DNA of 64,000 nucleotides from Cycas panzhihuaensis (taxonomy: Eukaryota; Cycadophyta). Within the stretch, counting starts at the first letter, position 1; each line of letters starts with the position of its first letter. The position numbers were made by a program, and so were the translations under genes. The DNA lies in NCBI GenBank assembly GCA_023213395.1, contig CM041465.1, positions 45,453,741 to 45,517,740 on the forward strand, read 5' to 3'. The notes under the pieces are model-generated. The model was not told the DNA's origin and made no database searches. It saw only the letters and a list, made by a program, of their open reading frames with translations. This document shows positions 34,873-45,979 of this stretch, in pieces.

Positions 34873-35590
34873 TGTAATGACCTTTTTTTGTATTATTTCA
34901 AGATGATTTATCAAATTTTAGAGTCCAAGTATGAATCATTAGTGTCATTATATATATACCTTCACCTAGTGATGAAGGTAGCTCTTATGTTTGCCTATTA
35001 GTAAAGGTAATAACTACCTTTATGTTGAAGTAAAGGTAAGGTCTATTTTTTTCAAGTGAGGTATTTTAGCTAATTGCCACCTAAACAAATATGTAATGGG
35101 ATGATTAGGTGTTAATTATTGGCTAGCTAAAGTCATAAATTATCTTAGGTTTGGCTAAATACTTGTATAAATACCATTTCTTCATATGAATGAAAGAATG
35201 GAGAAAAGGATTTATCTACCTCCAAGGATTAACTTATGACTTGGTCATGAACAGTCCCCCAAAGCTATTAATTTAGGAAAAGGGTGGTATGCTATATAAC
35301 TTATATGTGCCAACATATTATCATGAGTTTCCTCTATTAGAGTTGAATGTGTTTTGCATGTTTTTTATCTTGTCTAATTATCTATCTAGATAAAAGGAAC
35401 TGGTGATATAATTATAGGCCTTAGAGACACTTAAGGGCAATTTGATCATATAGATAATTAATTCACCCTTGTATTTGGAATCAATAATTATGAATGCATA
35501 TTATATTCTACCATTCAAAGTCTATGTTTTCTTGTTTAAAATGATAGTATTCCAAGAGTTTTTGTGCACACCTTAGAAAACACCAATCAT
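34873..35590 (+). repeat. Putative 5' LTR of the gypsy element
   Basis: Begins TGTAATGACC, contains TATAAATA at 35166-35173 and ends just before the primer site. No partner LTR is present in the window, so the left edge rests on the TG start and typical size only. Confidence 0.55.
35166..35173 (+). promoter_or_regulatory. TATA box candidate in the gypsy LTR
   Basis: TATAAATA in a GC-poor context, about 420 bases before the primer site, a plausible promoter position within an LTR. Confidence 0.5.
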
Positions 35591-35592
35591 TT

Positions 35593-35610
35593 TGGCACCA
35601 TTGTTGGGGA
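35593..35610 (+). promoter_or_regulatory. tRNA-Asp-type primer binding site of the gypsy element
   Basis: TGGCACCATTGTTGGGGA matches the common gypsy primer site TGGCGCCGTTGCCGGGGA with four differences, all C-to-T or G-to-A; three of them remove a CpG. Confidence 0.85.
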
Positions 35611-35755
35611 ATGGTGACTAATTACTAAACTACTTAGGGTTAAATTATGCACTATTTTAAGACTAGGTTATGAGAGTAGGCCTCAATATCCCTTGCAATA
35701 ACTTATTACTATTGATAGAAATCAAGAGTAGTCTTAAGAGGAGATAAAAAGAAGT

Positions 35756-36480
35756 ATGGCAAGCACTAAAGAAAAACTCACAATGGTGAAGGAGAAGAAG
35801 ATAATGGTTGGATAATTTCCCATTTCCCTATTAGAAGAAGAAGGTATAAGTAAGGTGAAGGGGATTCCCTAAACTTGCCATATTTTTATGGTAATCCTCA
35901 CAAGGACCTTAATACATTTTTGTTTGAATTCCAAGTCTTATGTAATAGCTACAATTACTTATTGGACACATAACAATTGAAGTTCTTTCCATATACATTG
36001 AAAGATGGGGCCTTGATATGGTTTATGAGTCTAGTTGGAGACCCAATTAAAACATGGGAATAAATGAAAATATTATATTTATAAAAACATTAAGAGTTCC
36101 TCCAAGATACAAATATGAAGGGCAAGATCTTGAAGATTTAACAGGGAGAGGAGGAATTCATAGGAAAATATGTTAAAAGGCTAGATTATCTATTGAGAAG
36201 ATCCCTAAATCATGGCCTTCCTTCTCAAATTCTCAAGATAATTTTCTTCGAAGGATTGGAACAATCTATACATATGCAAATGAGGATAATATTGGATATA
36301 TAAAATTTAGATGCAACACTTGAAGTAGTTAAAAATGCATATATAAGATATCATAAAGCCTTAATAAAATGGAGGAATGCAAATGTTGACTTTAAGTTAG
36401 ATGGAGCAAGTGAAATATATTTTTAGAAAGAAACTCTAGCAATATTAGAAGACATCAATAAAACATAATTAAATAATACT
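35756..36480 (+). pseudogene. Ty3/gypsy gag relic
   Basis: ATG at 35756 with one frame change near 35870, then a capsid domain: LPYFYGNPHKDLNTFLFEF, LKFFPYTLKDGALIWFMSL and, after an interrupted stretch, RLDYLLRRSLNHGLP. This is the retrotransposon gag domain found in many plant gypsy elements (F..L...A..WF pattern). Several stops (TAA after LLDT, TAA after KTWE) interrupt it. The region up to the zinc knuckle, expected near 37100-37200, is too decayed to read. Confidence 0.8.
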
Positions 36481-37449
36481 CTTGGGGATATAAAGCATGA
36501 TATTCTCTCATATATGGCAAAGAAGTTGATAACGTTGAAATTGCATAGAAAATAAGAGAGCTCTCAATATCGCATAGGAGAAGTAATAAGGAAAAATCAA
36601 GGACAAAAAGAATTTGGGACATTGGAATATGAAAAGGATGAGGAATCTATAGAAGCTTCTTTTATAAAGAATTAGTGATAAATGGCTAGGTAGAATCAAC
36701 CATCTACTTTTATGCCTAAGATTCTCATTTTCTTCTAATGGATTTATATAGGCCACAAGGATATGAAAATTCCTTTGGAAATCCCTAAATATATTAGTAT
36801 GTTAAACCATTTAGTGAACCATACTATGCACCTCTAACTTATGAGAAAAATATTCATATATAAAATTTTGTACTTTTTCCTTATATGCAAAATCCTATAT
36901 TTTTATCAAATGCTTAAATTTCATATTACATATCTTTATATATGCATGATCATATAATGTAAATGTTGTACCAACCCAAAGGTCAAAGAGTAAGCACATC
37001 ATAAACTTTACCTCCTTCTCATATAGTTCTAGCACCTTAGTTGACCTTGCCTATGTAAGCAATTATGAATCTTGGTGGGGTAAGGCCAAAAGGGCCTCAT
37101 GCTATATATATAGAAATAGTAAATGATTATAATGAACTATGTGTGTTTATTATACAATATCAAGGATAAATATGCCCATCTATATAGATAAATAAAATAA
37201 TAGACTTTGTAAGAATTTAGACTTGCTTAAGGAAGCAAACATGAGTAGAATTTAGAATGTAACTAGTATGGTAAAGAATTAAAGAAAATAGAGTTGATAT
37301 GATATAAAGGCAACTTTTCCTTATAAAATCGCCTTCAAACATTAGAGGAAATTAGAATTCCCTATGCCATGAGGATAAGTAAGGTAAGAAAAATCAAGTC
37401 CAATTAAATCAACATGATTTTGACTAAGAAAAATAAGTGCAATAGATAC
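36481..37449 (+). other. Gypsy gag-to-protease region before element A
   Basis: Decayed internal gypsy sequence; no motif clear enough to assign. The frame at 36508-36756 on the minus strand is a by-product. Confidence 0.5.
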
Positions 37450-37454
37450 CTTTG
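37450..37454 (+). repeat. Target site duplication of element A, left copy
   Basis: CTTTG, identical to 43199-43203; the 5-base length is standard for copia integrase. Confidence 0.92.
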
Positions 37455-37701
37455 TGTTAAAAACAATACCCAACTACTGTAAATATTAATGATTTATCTC
37501 TTTTTATTATTTTTCAGGTCGACGAATGTTCATTTCGAAGTCTTATGGATCTATATATATCCAAAGACATCCTTGTACTCTTATGCTTTTTAGATCAATG
37601 TAATTGATAGTTCGAAGGTGGGTTTTTTCCATTAGATACCATGTGTATTCTTTCTGAGATTGGTGTGCGGGTTTGATCTAGTTCTGCTCCCGATTTTAAC
37701 A
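37455..37701 (+). repeat. 5' LTR of element A
   Basis: 247 bp, TGTTAAAAAC to TTTTAACA. TATATATAT at 37552-37560 is a possible promoter element. Confidence 0.95.
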
Positions 37702-37713
37702 TGGTATCAGAGC
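37702..37713 (+). promoter_or_regulatory. tRNA-Met primer binding site of element A
   Basis: TGGTATCAGAGC directly abuts the LTR, a perfect match. Confidence 0.95.
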
Positions 37714-37997
37714 TCTAAGGTATACGCTATCGCCGAGTGAGCCGCATGGTATTCTGATCCAATTGCTGGTGGTTTAGGAGTTTGTTGTAGTGCAAATTAG
37801 TACATCCCGTTTGACATTCGAGTTCGAAGGATATTGGCCTGTGAGGTTGCTTCAGACGTCCCTTATGGTCTCATCTAAAGGTATTTTTCAGTCTTATTTT
37901 TCCTTTGCTTGCTTAATTGTCTTTGACATGTTGATTGCTCTCCATTTTGTATGCACTTGTCCTCCTTCTTATCTGTATACATTATAAACCCTAAGGC

Positions 37998-38300
37998 CAG
38001 TATACGCTGCTTGTTTGATGCATCTTTAAGTACGCATAATTACTACGTATACACTGCTTGTTTGATGCATCTTTAAGTATGTATAATCATTGTGTATACA
38101 CTACTTAAGTATGCATAATCACTATGTATATTCAATGATGTATTACTGTGCATAATCACTGCATATACTCTGTGTTTTCTCTTGTTTTAGTGCGCATATA
38201 TTCATCATTTTTAGTGCACATATATTCAACATTTTAGTGCGCATATATTCAGTGTTTTTTGCTGCGCATATATTTAGTGCATTCACGCATTTTTTATCGT
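37998..38300 (+). repeat. Tandem repeats in the leader of element A
   Basis: Two units of about 47 bp start GTATAC.CTGCTTGTTTGATG near 38001 and 38048; a shortened third unit follows. From about 38186 a second array of 22-24 bp units carries AGTGC(G/A)CATATATTCA four times. Repeats in this position are known to vary between copies of plant elements. Confidence 0.8.
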
Positions 38301-38942
38301 GATCTGTTACTATTGTACTATATACTTTCTTGCATTCTTTTAGCTGTATATATTCAGTGTGTGTTTACTGCATTCATTTGTGCTCCTTTTCATTATTTCT
38401 CTATGTATTTACAACGCCTTTTTAGCTATTGTTTACTTTGGCATTTAGCGTGTATTTGTTGTGCTCTTTATTTTCATATTTAGGTATTCACAATTTTGGG
38501 TATATGTCATTTGTTTGCCTGAGTTTGCCAATACCTTTTTTAGTATGATGATCAAGGGAGTTCTGGGTTAATTCTTGATGATCGCCAATATCATTTGAGC
38601 CATACACAGAATTTAGTTTGGAGTTTTGGGGCAGTTAGGATTTATACAGATCACTATAATTAAATCAGACCATCCAAGATTAATGATACACATTATTGTA
38701 ACTTTAAATAATAGTGTATCATAACCATTCATTGATTTATTTATGAAGGCTACTTTAAGAGCTGTGTTAATTATTTCAGTTGGAGTTGAGCATTCTGGCA
38801 CTTAAGGTGACATAATTGGATTGATTTAAGATTATTTTTTATATCAGACTTTTGAAATTATTTTTTTAGATTTTAAGGTGCTTGGTTGGAAGGGAGTTTA
38901 AATTAGTTGAATCTCTGAGTCATATTATCATTTGATTTGATC

Positions 38943-41900
38943 ATGGACAAGCTTGCACCATTAGTTACATTTAATGGAAACAATTTTAATGAGTGGAAAG
39001 CACACATGGAACTCGTTTTAATGGTAAATCAATTATGGGGAATCACTAAGTCACCCTTGTTAAGCTTGCCCTTGGATGAAAAAGTGTGTGTACGTATTGA
39101 AGAGAGATAGTTTATAGCTGTTGGGTTACTTAAACTGTCTTTGGCTCCCGATCAAAGGGCTTTAGTGCACAATCTTGAAACTCTGAATGAAATATGGACC
39201 AAGCTGTGTGAGACTTTTGAGAAAAAGAAGACAAATCGTTGGGTTGCCCTCATGATGGAATTATTGAGTGCAAAAGTTAAAGATGAAAATAACATTAGTG
39301 CATTCTTAAACAAGATCACTCATTTGAGAAATAAGTTGGATGAATTGAAATCAAACTCAATAGATGATGCCTTGTTGTTTACCATTATTATGTCAAAGTT
39401 GCCAGCTACATTTGCCACCTTTCAGATAGTTTATAGGAGTGATGGAGCCATGGAAGGTGAGTCTTTTGAGTCCTTAAAAATTTTAATCTTAGCTGAAGAT
39501 GCCAAATTGAAGTATCATGGGATGCTTAGTGGTTCAGTTTCAAATCAGGCCTTGATAATGAAGACAGAGAAGAAAGATTTATTCCATGAAAATAAGTCTA
39601 CATAGAAGATTGGTGAGACCTCTCCTGAAAAGAAGAAGTTAGTGGGAAGGTGTAACTACTGCAAGAAAGATGGTCACAGGGAAAGAAACTATTGGATCAA
39701 GAAACGGGACAAGTGCAAGGTAAGCCAAGATGATAAAGGGAAAAGTGTTGTAGCACATTGTATTTGGGTATCTACAATGTCATCTGAAAAGAAAGATTAT
39801 TGGATCCTAAACTCAGGTGCTCAAAAACACATCACCCATCAAAAGCATATTTTTGAAGCCTTACATTCAAGTTCAATTGATGCTAATGTGATTCTTGGAG
39901 ATGCCAGTGTTTTGCCTGTAGAAGGTATTGGAACCGTTTCACTTGCAGGTGGAAAGTTTGATGGTGTTTATTATGTACCTCAAATGAAGTTTAACCTTCT
40001 CTCAACCTAGGAAATCTGCAACCCAAGTATGAAAATAGAGCTCTACAATGATAAATGCTTAGTTAGAGATCCAAAGAAACACTTCTCTATTGTTGTTACT
40101 GGGAAAGTACAAGATAACTTTTGGGTGTTTGAGTCCTTTAAAACCCAGCAGGATCCTTATATTTTCATTGCTAGTGCTGATGATGTGAGTAAGTTGTGGC
40201 ATGAAAGATTGGGCCATCTAAACTATGGTAGCATCAATTTAATGAACTGATTGAAGATGGTAATTGGTTTGCCTTATATTCAATGTTCAAAGGGTGCTTG
40301 TGAAGGATGTATATATGGAAAACATCATCGTTATCCTTTTGTTAGAGATAATGCATGGGGGGCAAAAGAGAAACTTGAACTTGTTCATACTGATCCGATG
40401 GGTCCATTATCAAGTCCTATTTCTGGAGCTCGCTATGTACTAGTGTTTGTAGATGATTTCAGTAGAAAAACCTAGGTTTTCTTTTTGAAGAATAAGTCTG
40501 ATGTATTTGATAGATTTTATGAATGGAAAACTTGTGTTGAAAATGAATGTGGTTTGAAGATCAAGAAATTAAGAAGTGATAATGGAAAGGAGTATGATAA
40601 CAATGCCTTTCATCAGCTCTGTCTTGCCAATGGTATTAAGTGGGAATTTACTATTCCATATACCCCACAACAAAATGGTGTAGTAGAAAGGAAAAATCAT
40701 ACCATAATGGAAATGGTGAGATGCATGATGCATGGTAAGAATTTGCCTCCCAAATTTTGGGCAGAAGCTGTGGCGACAACAGTTCATATTTTGAATAGGG
40801 TACCTACTTCTGCTATTCGTGGCATTATCCCCAAAGAATGTTGGACTGGTCAGAAACCTTCCATTAATTATTTTAAGGTATTTAGGTGCATTTCCTATGC
40901 ACACATCCCAGATGAAAATCAAAAGAAATTGGATCCCAAGAGTTTAAAGTGTATTTTTGTGGGGTACTCATTTAAGTGTAAAGCTTATAGACTTTGGGAT
41001 CCGCGAGGGGGGGAAATCTTGATTAGTTGGGATGTTAAGTTTGACGAGTCTCTGACATATCGTGTTGATAGATCATCTGAAGATGTATTTTATCCTCCAC
41101 TTCCACCTTTTTCGAGTCATGATTCTACAGATTTATAGGTACACGAGTCTGTCCCGCAGAATGTTTTTGAAGTTGCACCAAGTGGAAGTGATATTAAGGA
41201 CCCATCATAGATTGAAATATGGTCTACACCTCGTGTTCCATTGTGGGCAAAAAGAACCATTGAAGACTCAGGAGTGACAATTGAGAATTTAGAAGATGGT
41301 CAAAGGACAAGGAGTCAACATGCCAGTTAAGCCTTAGTGATGAACACCAGTGACTTCATCTCGTTTGACGAAGCGAAGGAAGATCTGCGATGGAAAGCTG
41401 CAATGGAGGAAGAATTTGGTTCTCTTATGAAGAACCATACATGGGATTTAGTTCATCTTCCTCCCTCAAAGAACCTGGTTGGTTGCAAGTGGGTCTACAA
41501 GGTAAAGTATCACTCCAATGGTGAAGTAGACAAGTATAAAGCTAGACTTGTAGCTCAAGGTTTTAAACAAAAAGAAGGGATCGATTATGAAGAGACTTTT
41601 GCACTAGTCTCTAAGATTTCAATGGTCCATTTGATCCTTGCTTTAGTAGCTACCTTTAGTTGGGTGTTACATCAAATAGACATAAAGTCCACCTTTCTTC
41701 ATGGAGATTTGAAGGAGGAAATTTACATGGCCCAACCTCTAGGGTTCGTGAAGAAAGGATAGGAGCATTTAGTATGTCGATTAAAGAAATCTCTTTATGG
41801 CCTAAAACAAGCACCACGTGCTTGGTATGAGAAGATTAATGCTAGATTAAAAGCTAATGGTTTTGTAACAACAGATTATGAACCAAGTCTTTATATTAGA

Positions 41901-42890
41901 AAGAAAGGATCTTCGATTGTTCTTGTTGTTTTGTATGTGGATGACCTTATCATTACAGGAAATTATAGCAGGACAATTACAGATACAAAGACCTTTTTGG
42001 GTCATAATTTCGATATGATAGATCTTGGTCCTCTCTATCATTTTCTGGGCATCGAGATTAGGTAGATGAAAGATTGCATCATTATGTTACAGACAAGGTA
42101 TGCGCAATCCCTTCTTGAGAAATTCGGATTGAAGGATTGCAAACTAGCTAAAACACCATGTGTGAAAGGCACATAGCTTCAGAAGAACATGGATAAACCA
42201 GCTATAGATGGGACGTTGTATCAGCAATTAGTAGGAAGTTTGATTTATCTTACTCATACTAGACCTGATATTTCCTATGATGTTGGATTAGTGTCTTGCT
42301 TTATGCAAAATCCCCAAGAGCCACATTTGAATGTAGCCAAGAGGATTTTGAAGTATGTTAAGGGTACACTTAATCTTGGCCTTAAATACCTTCGTGGTGG
42401 AAAGGCAAAATTGTATGGATATACAGATACCGATTGGGGTGGAGATGCTAAAGACCGAAAATCAACTACAGGATATATTTTTGGCATAGAAAACGGATTT
42501 GTCTCTTGGTAATCCAAAAAGCAATCTACTGTGGCATTGTCATCTACAGAAGCAGAGAACCAAAGTTTAAGTGTTGGTGCAAGGGAAGTTGTATGGTTGT
42601 AAGGACTTTTGGAGACACTTAGTGTATCATCTAGCACTCCAGTTATTCATTGTGATAATTAAAGTGTTATTTGACTTTCAAAGAATCTAGAGTTTCACAC
42701 ACGTATAAAGCACATAGAAATCTAGCACCACTACATCCATGAGTTGATCAGATCGAGGAAGATGTAGGTTGAATATTATCCAAGTGAGGAGCAACTTGCT
42801 GATGTGTTCACCAAGGCTCTTACTAAAGATTAGTTTTTGAAGATTCATGCACATTTGGGACTTAGTCTTGAAGGAGAATCAATGTTTTAA
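38943..42890 (+). pseudogene. Copia gag-pol polyprotein of element A, unshifted but with 18 stops
   Basis: One frame from ATG 38943 to TAA 42888 covers the whole polyprotein (about 1315 codons) with no frameshift. Gag starts MDKLAPLVTFNGNNFNEWK. The zinc knuckle at 39651-39692 reads CNYCKKDGHRERNY: the last Cys is Tyr. Protease reads WILNSGA, with the catalytic Asp changed to Asn at 39810-39812. The integrase HHCC region (HERLGHLN ... CEGCIYGK) is kept, as are the DDE residues HTD (Asp at 40392), RSDNGKEYD and QQNGVVERKNH. RT has WVYKVKYHSNGEVDKYKARL, QIDIKSTFLHGDL and YVDD at 41934-41945. RNase H has DTDWGGDAKDRKSTTGY and SSTEAE. Stops: TAG at 39108, 39603, 40008, 40473, 41136, 41208, 41760, 42063, 42174, 42723, 42765, 42831; TAA at 41328, 42510, 42600, 42660; TGA at 40248, 42672. 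Each fits a single transition of Gln, Trp or Arg. The element cannot make its proteins. Confidence 0.95.
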
Positions 42891-42936
42891 GATAAAGGTT
42901 AGACACTTCATTATGTTGAAGATCAATATTTATATT

Positions 42937-42945
42937 AAGGGGGGA
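42937..42945 (+). promoter_or_regulatory. Polypurine tract of element A
   Basis: AAGGGGGGA directly before the 3' LTR. Confidence 0.93.
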
Positions 42946-43198
42946 TGTTAAAAATAATACCCGACTAATGTAAATATTAATTATTTATCTTTTTTAATTA
43001 TTTTTCAGGCTGACGGATGTTCATTTTAGGGTCATATAGATCTATATATATCCAAAGACATCATTGTACTCTTATGCTTTTTGGATCAATGTAATCGATA
43101 GTTCGAAGGTGGGTTTTTCCCACTGGATACCATGTGTATTCTTTCTAAGATTGGTGTGCATGTTTGATCTGGTTCTAGTTCTACTCCTGATTTTAACA
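42946..43198 (+). repeat. 3' LTR of element A
   Basis: 253 bp; 6 bases longer than the 5' LTR because of a GGTTCT/AGTTCT duplication near 43180. Confidence 0.95.
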
Positions 43199-43203
43199 CT
43201 TTG
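43199..43203 (+). repeat. Target site duplication of element A, right copy
   Basis: CTTTG, identical to the left copy at 37450-37454. Confidence 0.92.
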
Positions 43204-43400
43204 CTTATCAACAAAAGTAAGGTACCTTCACCTGTAGGTGAAGGCAACCTTATATATATAATCCTAATAAGTAAAGAACAATACTAACCATTAGTCAATT
43301 AGTATAGAAAATACATTCCTTTCTAGCAAGGCTTCAGTAATATAAGGATGAAGAAAGCAACATTCCCTTTGATTTTAGGCAACAAGTTGAGTATAACTTT

Positions 43401-45338
43401 GTGAAGATACTACTATTGCAAGCAATAAAAGACATGTTAATATATGTCAAACAAGTTCTTAATTTATGTAAAAAATTAAAGAGTAAGAAATTTCAAGAAC
43501 CAGAATACATCAAATTAATGGGTTTAATTATAGATATGATCCATGGTAAGAAGATCACAGAGTATAAAGATCCTAGAAGTCTAGAAGTAGACGTCTCTAT
43601 GTGTAGTATAAAATTAAGAAAAGTTTTAGTGGACTTAGGTGCAAGAATCAATATGATGACCTTTTATAACAATGTTATGATTATGAATTAATGGAATGTA
43701 AGAAACACAAATGGTGTTGTGGATCATTGATAAGTAGGTGGTGAAACTTGAAGGTATCCTCATGTATGTTTGTAACTAGAATTTTATAGTACATTTTAAG
43801 GTGGTTAGACCAATGGGAGATGTAGAAGTATACTTTATCATTTTAGGGAGGCCTTGGTTAGCTACTATTAATGCCATGATTACTTATTGATCCAAAAAAC
43901 TGATGTTCATTAATGTGTAAGATTCAAAATTTTTGATACTATTCACACTTGCATAACCATCCATTAAAACATAGTTAGAAAAGTAGTTAGAATGGATTGA
44001 GTTAGACGAGGAAGATAACCTTAAAGGTTATTAGTTCCTCACTCATAATTCAAATGCAAATGATGATGTATATAAAAGTGTTGAAATTGGAATAGGTGAG
44101 TATATTAAGTAAAATAATTTCTCTCATGTGGAAAAATTAATAATAGGTTAGGATAAGGATAGTGTCACATTACATTCCCTGGATCATGAGGCATACATAG
44201 GAGAGTAGGATAAAAATAGTTAGTTTCTTTTTTTTTATAGTATTTCTTCAAAAGATTATTCTATATGCAATGATTACAAGAAATTGGCAACATGTATAAT
44301 GGAGCTGACCAATAACAAAGTTCTGCAAGTTGGGTCAATATACTCCAATAAAGAGCAAGATCACATGCATCAAGTATTAGAATAATACTTGAATATGTTT
44401 GCATGGACCTATGATGATTTAGAAGGAATAAGCCATAAGTTATGTTAGAATTAAATTTTAATTGAAGATAGTAGCCCATTTATTATGCTACCTTAAAAAG
44501 AAGACTCAATCTAATGATGCTCCTGATCATGATGGAAGAATTAGAAAATCTCTTAAATACTAGGCTTATTTACCCAATTTTTAATAGAAAGTGGGTATCA
44601 CCATTAGTGGTGCTCTTAAAGGAAAATGGAAAGTGGAGTATTAGTTGAATAAAGCTACTCAAAGGGATCATTTCCCAATACCTTTTATTGATTAAGTATT
44701 TAGCAAGTTGGTAAGATAAAAGTACTTCTCATTCCTAGATGAATTTTTAAGGTACAATTAGATTGTGTTTGAACCAAAGCACCATGGCAAGACAACATTC
44801 ACTTATCTATGAGGGACATATGCATATCAGGTATTACCCTTTAAATTGTATAATGCACATACCATATTTTAAAGGGATATCATATGGTTTTTTTTAGACC
44901 ATATCAATTATTTTATAGAGGTTTATATGGATGATTTCTTAGTTTATGTTAACACACTTGATGAGGCCTTATAAATATTAGAGAAAGTTCTCTTAAGATG
45001 TAGAGGGATTGATCTTTGCCTCAATAATGATAAGAGTATATTGATTATTTAGAAGGGTATAGTCCTCAATCACGTGATCTCAAAACAAGGGATTCAAGTT
45101 GATCCAGAAAAGATTCAAGTAATTGAGCAATTAAAGATACCCTAAAATCTTAAGAATATGTGAAATGTTTTCAAACATGCAGGTTATTATCATCATTTCA
45201 TATAACATCTTAACAAGATTTCATCCCCTCTACACAAACTGCTACAAAATAGTAGTGAATTACAATGGATAGAGGAATGCAATATTACATTTTAGATTTT
45301 AAATAAATAATTGATTGAAGCACTAGTGTTGTAGGGTA
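43401..45338 (+). pseudogene. Ty3/gypsy protease, RT and RNase H start
   Basis: Continues the gypsy element after A. Protease keeps VLVDLGARINMM, with the active-site Asp at 43632-43634. RT follows from about 44460: NRKWVSPLVVLLKENGKW, a frame change, then a decayed FEPK..GKTTFTY..GTYAYQVLPF region, and YMDD at 44924-44935 in VYMDDFLVYV. RNase H starts with LQWIEECNITF at about 45255 and is cut at 45338 by the LTR of element D. Many stops and several frame changes. The 96-residue open piece at 43401-43691 is only the protease part of this relic. Confidence 0.85.
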
Positions 45339-45962
45339 TGAGAATTCATACATGCTTATGCTTGCCCTAATGCCATGTAAATTCCTGTAAGATCTTAGCA
45401 TCTCTTACATAATGAATACATCATACAATAGAAGAACAAACTTATAGAAGATATAGGTGTATATATGAAACCCTTTTAGGAATAAAAACCCACATATAAA
45501 ATATTGACAATCAATTAGAAATCACAATGGTTACAGTGTAGATCATCAAGTGATTGAAACATGGATAATTGGATATAACAAACAATGATTTAATGATTTT
45601 TTAAACCTTACTAAGGATCATTTTTTTATGATCTAAAGGGTATGTCTATCCAAGAGTTATGACTCTTCATTTTATATTATGATTCTTCATTGCATCCCAT
45701 CAAATATCAATACTTACATCTCTTTATATCTTGATTATTCATATCCATTTTAAATATTGATACTCAAACTTCTTCATATCTTGATTATTCTCATAACTAC
45801 ATGAAATATTAACTCCTACCATGTGTTAATCTTTGACCATGCTTGCTAACATCCTCTATTAATATAAATGTGGGATTTAAGACTCAACATATAATTGTAA
45901 ATCAATCTAGTATCATAGTCTAATAACTTTCAAGGCAAATGAGAGTTGATCTTATAGATTCA
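45339..45962 (-). repeat. 3' LTR of element D
   Basis: 624 bp, aligned with 51163-51560 through CCCTAATGC, ACTAAGGATC and CAATACTTACATCTCTTTATAT-type runs (with mismatches). Confidence 0.82.
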
Positions 45963-45971
45963 TCCTCCCTT
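45963..45971 (-). promoter_or_regulatory. Polypurine tract of element D
   Basis: The minus strand reads AAGGGAGGA, followed by the LTR start TGAATC. Confidence 0.82.
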
Positions 45972-45979
45972 AAGGGCAA

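Larger units (their letters stand above)
37455..43198 (+). mobile_element. Element A: complete Ty1/copia retrotransposon with 18 in-frame stops
   Basis: A 5.74-kb element with all structural parts in place: LTRs 37455-37701 and 42946-43198, primer site TGGTATCAGAGC at 37702, a repeat-rich leader, one polyprotein frame 38943-42890, polypurine tract 42937-42945 and a perfect CTTTG target duplication. By eye the LTRs differ at about 26 positions plus one 6-base indel (near 10 %), mostly transitions, so it is not a recent insertion. It lies within the gypsy element and must be younger than it. Gag relatives occur at 49784 (element D) and 60247. Confidence 0.96.
34873..45338 (+). mobile_element. 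Ty3/gypsy retrotransposon, split by element A and cut by element D
   Basis: Plus-strand gypsy element with a 5' LTR-like region (about 34873-35590), a tRNA-Asp-type primer site (35593-35610), gag (35756-36480), and protease, RT and the start of RNase H (43401-45338). Copia element A sits between gag and protease. Copia element D begins at 45339 inside RNase H, and what should follow (rest of RNase H, integrase, 3' LTR) was not found beyond 51560, so it was probably deleted with the end of D. The gag and primer type recall the Tat/Athila side of gypsy, but the clade is uncertain. Confidence 0.82.

Noticed and set aside
40569-40922. 117-residue minus-strand frame
   Set aside because: Shadow of the integrase of element A on the opposite strand.
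38943-42890. Fungal repeat-induced point mutation as the cause of the stops
   Set aside because: Element families and primer sites are plant-like, and losses concentrate on CAG rather than on all CpA (CAA largely survives), which fits CHG methylation decay better.
43401-43691. 96-residue open frame as an independent gene
   Set aside because: It is the protease region of the split gypsy element (VLVDLGARINMM).
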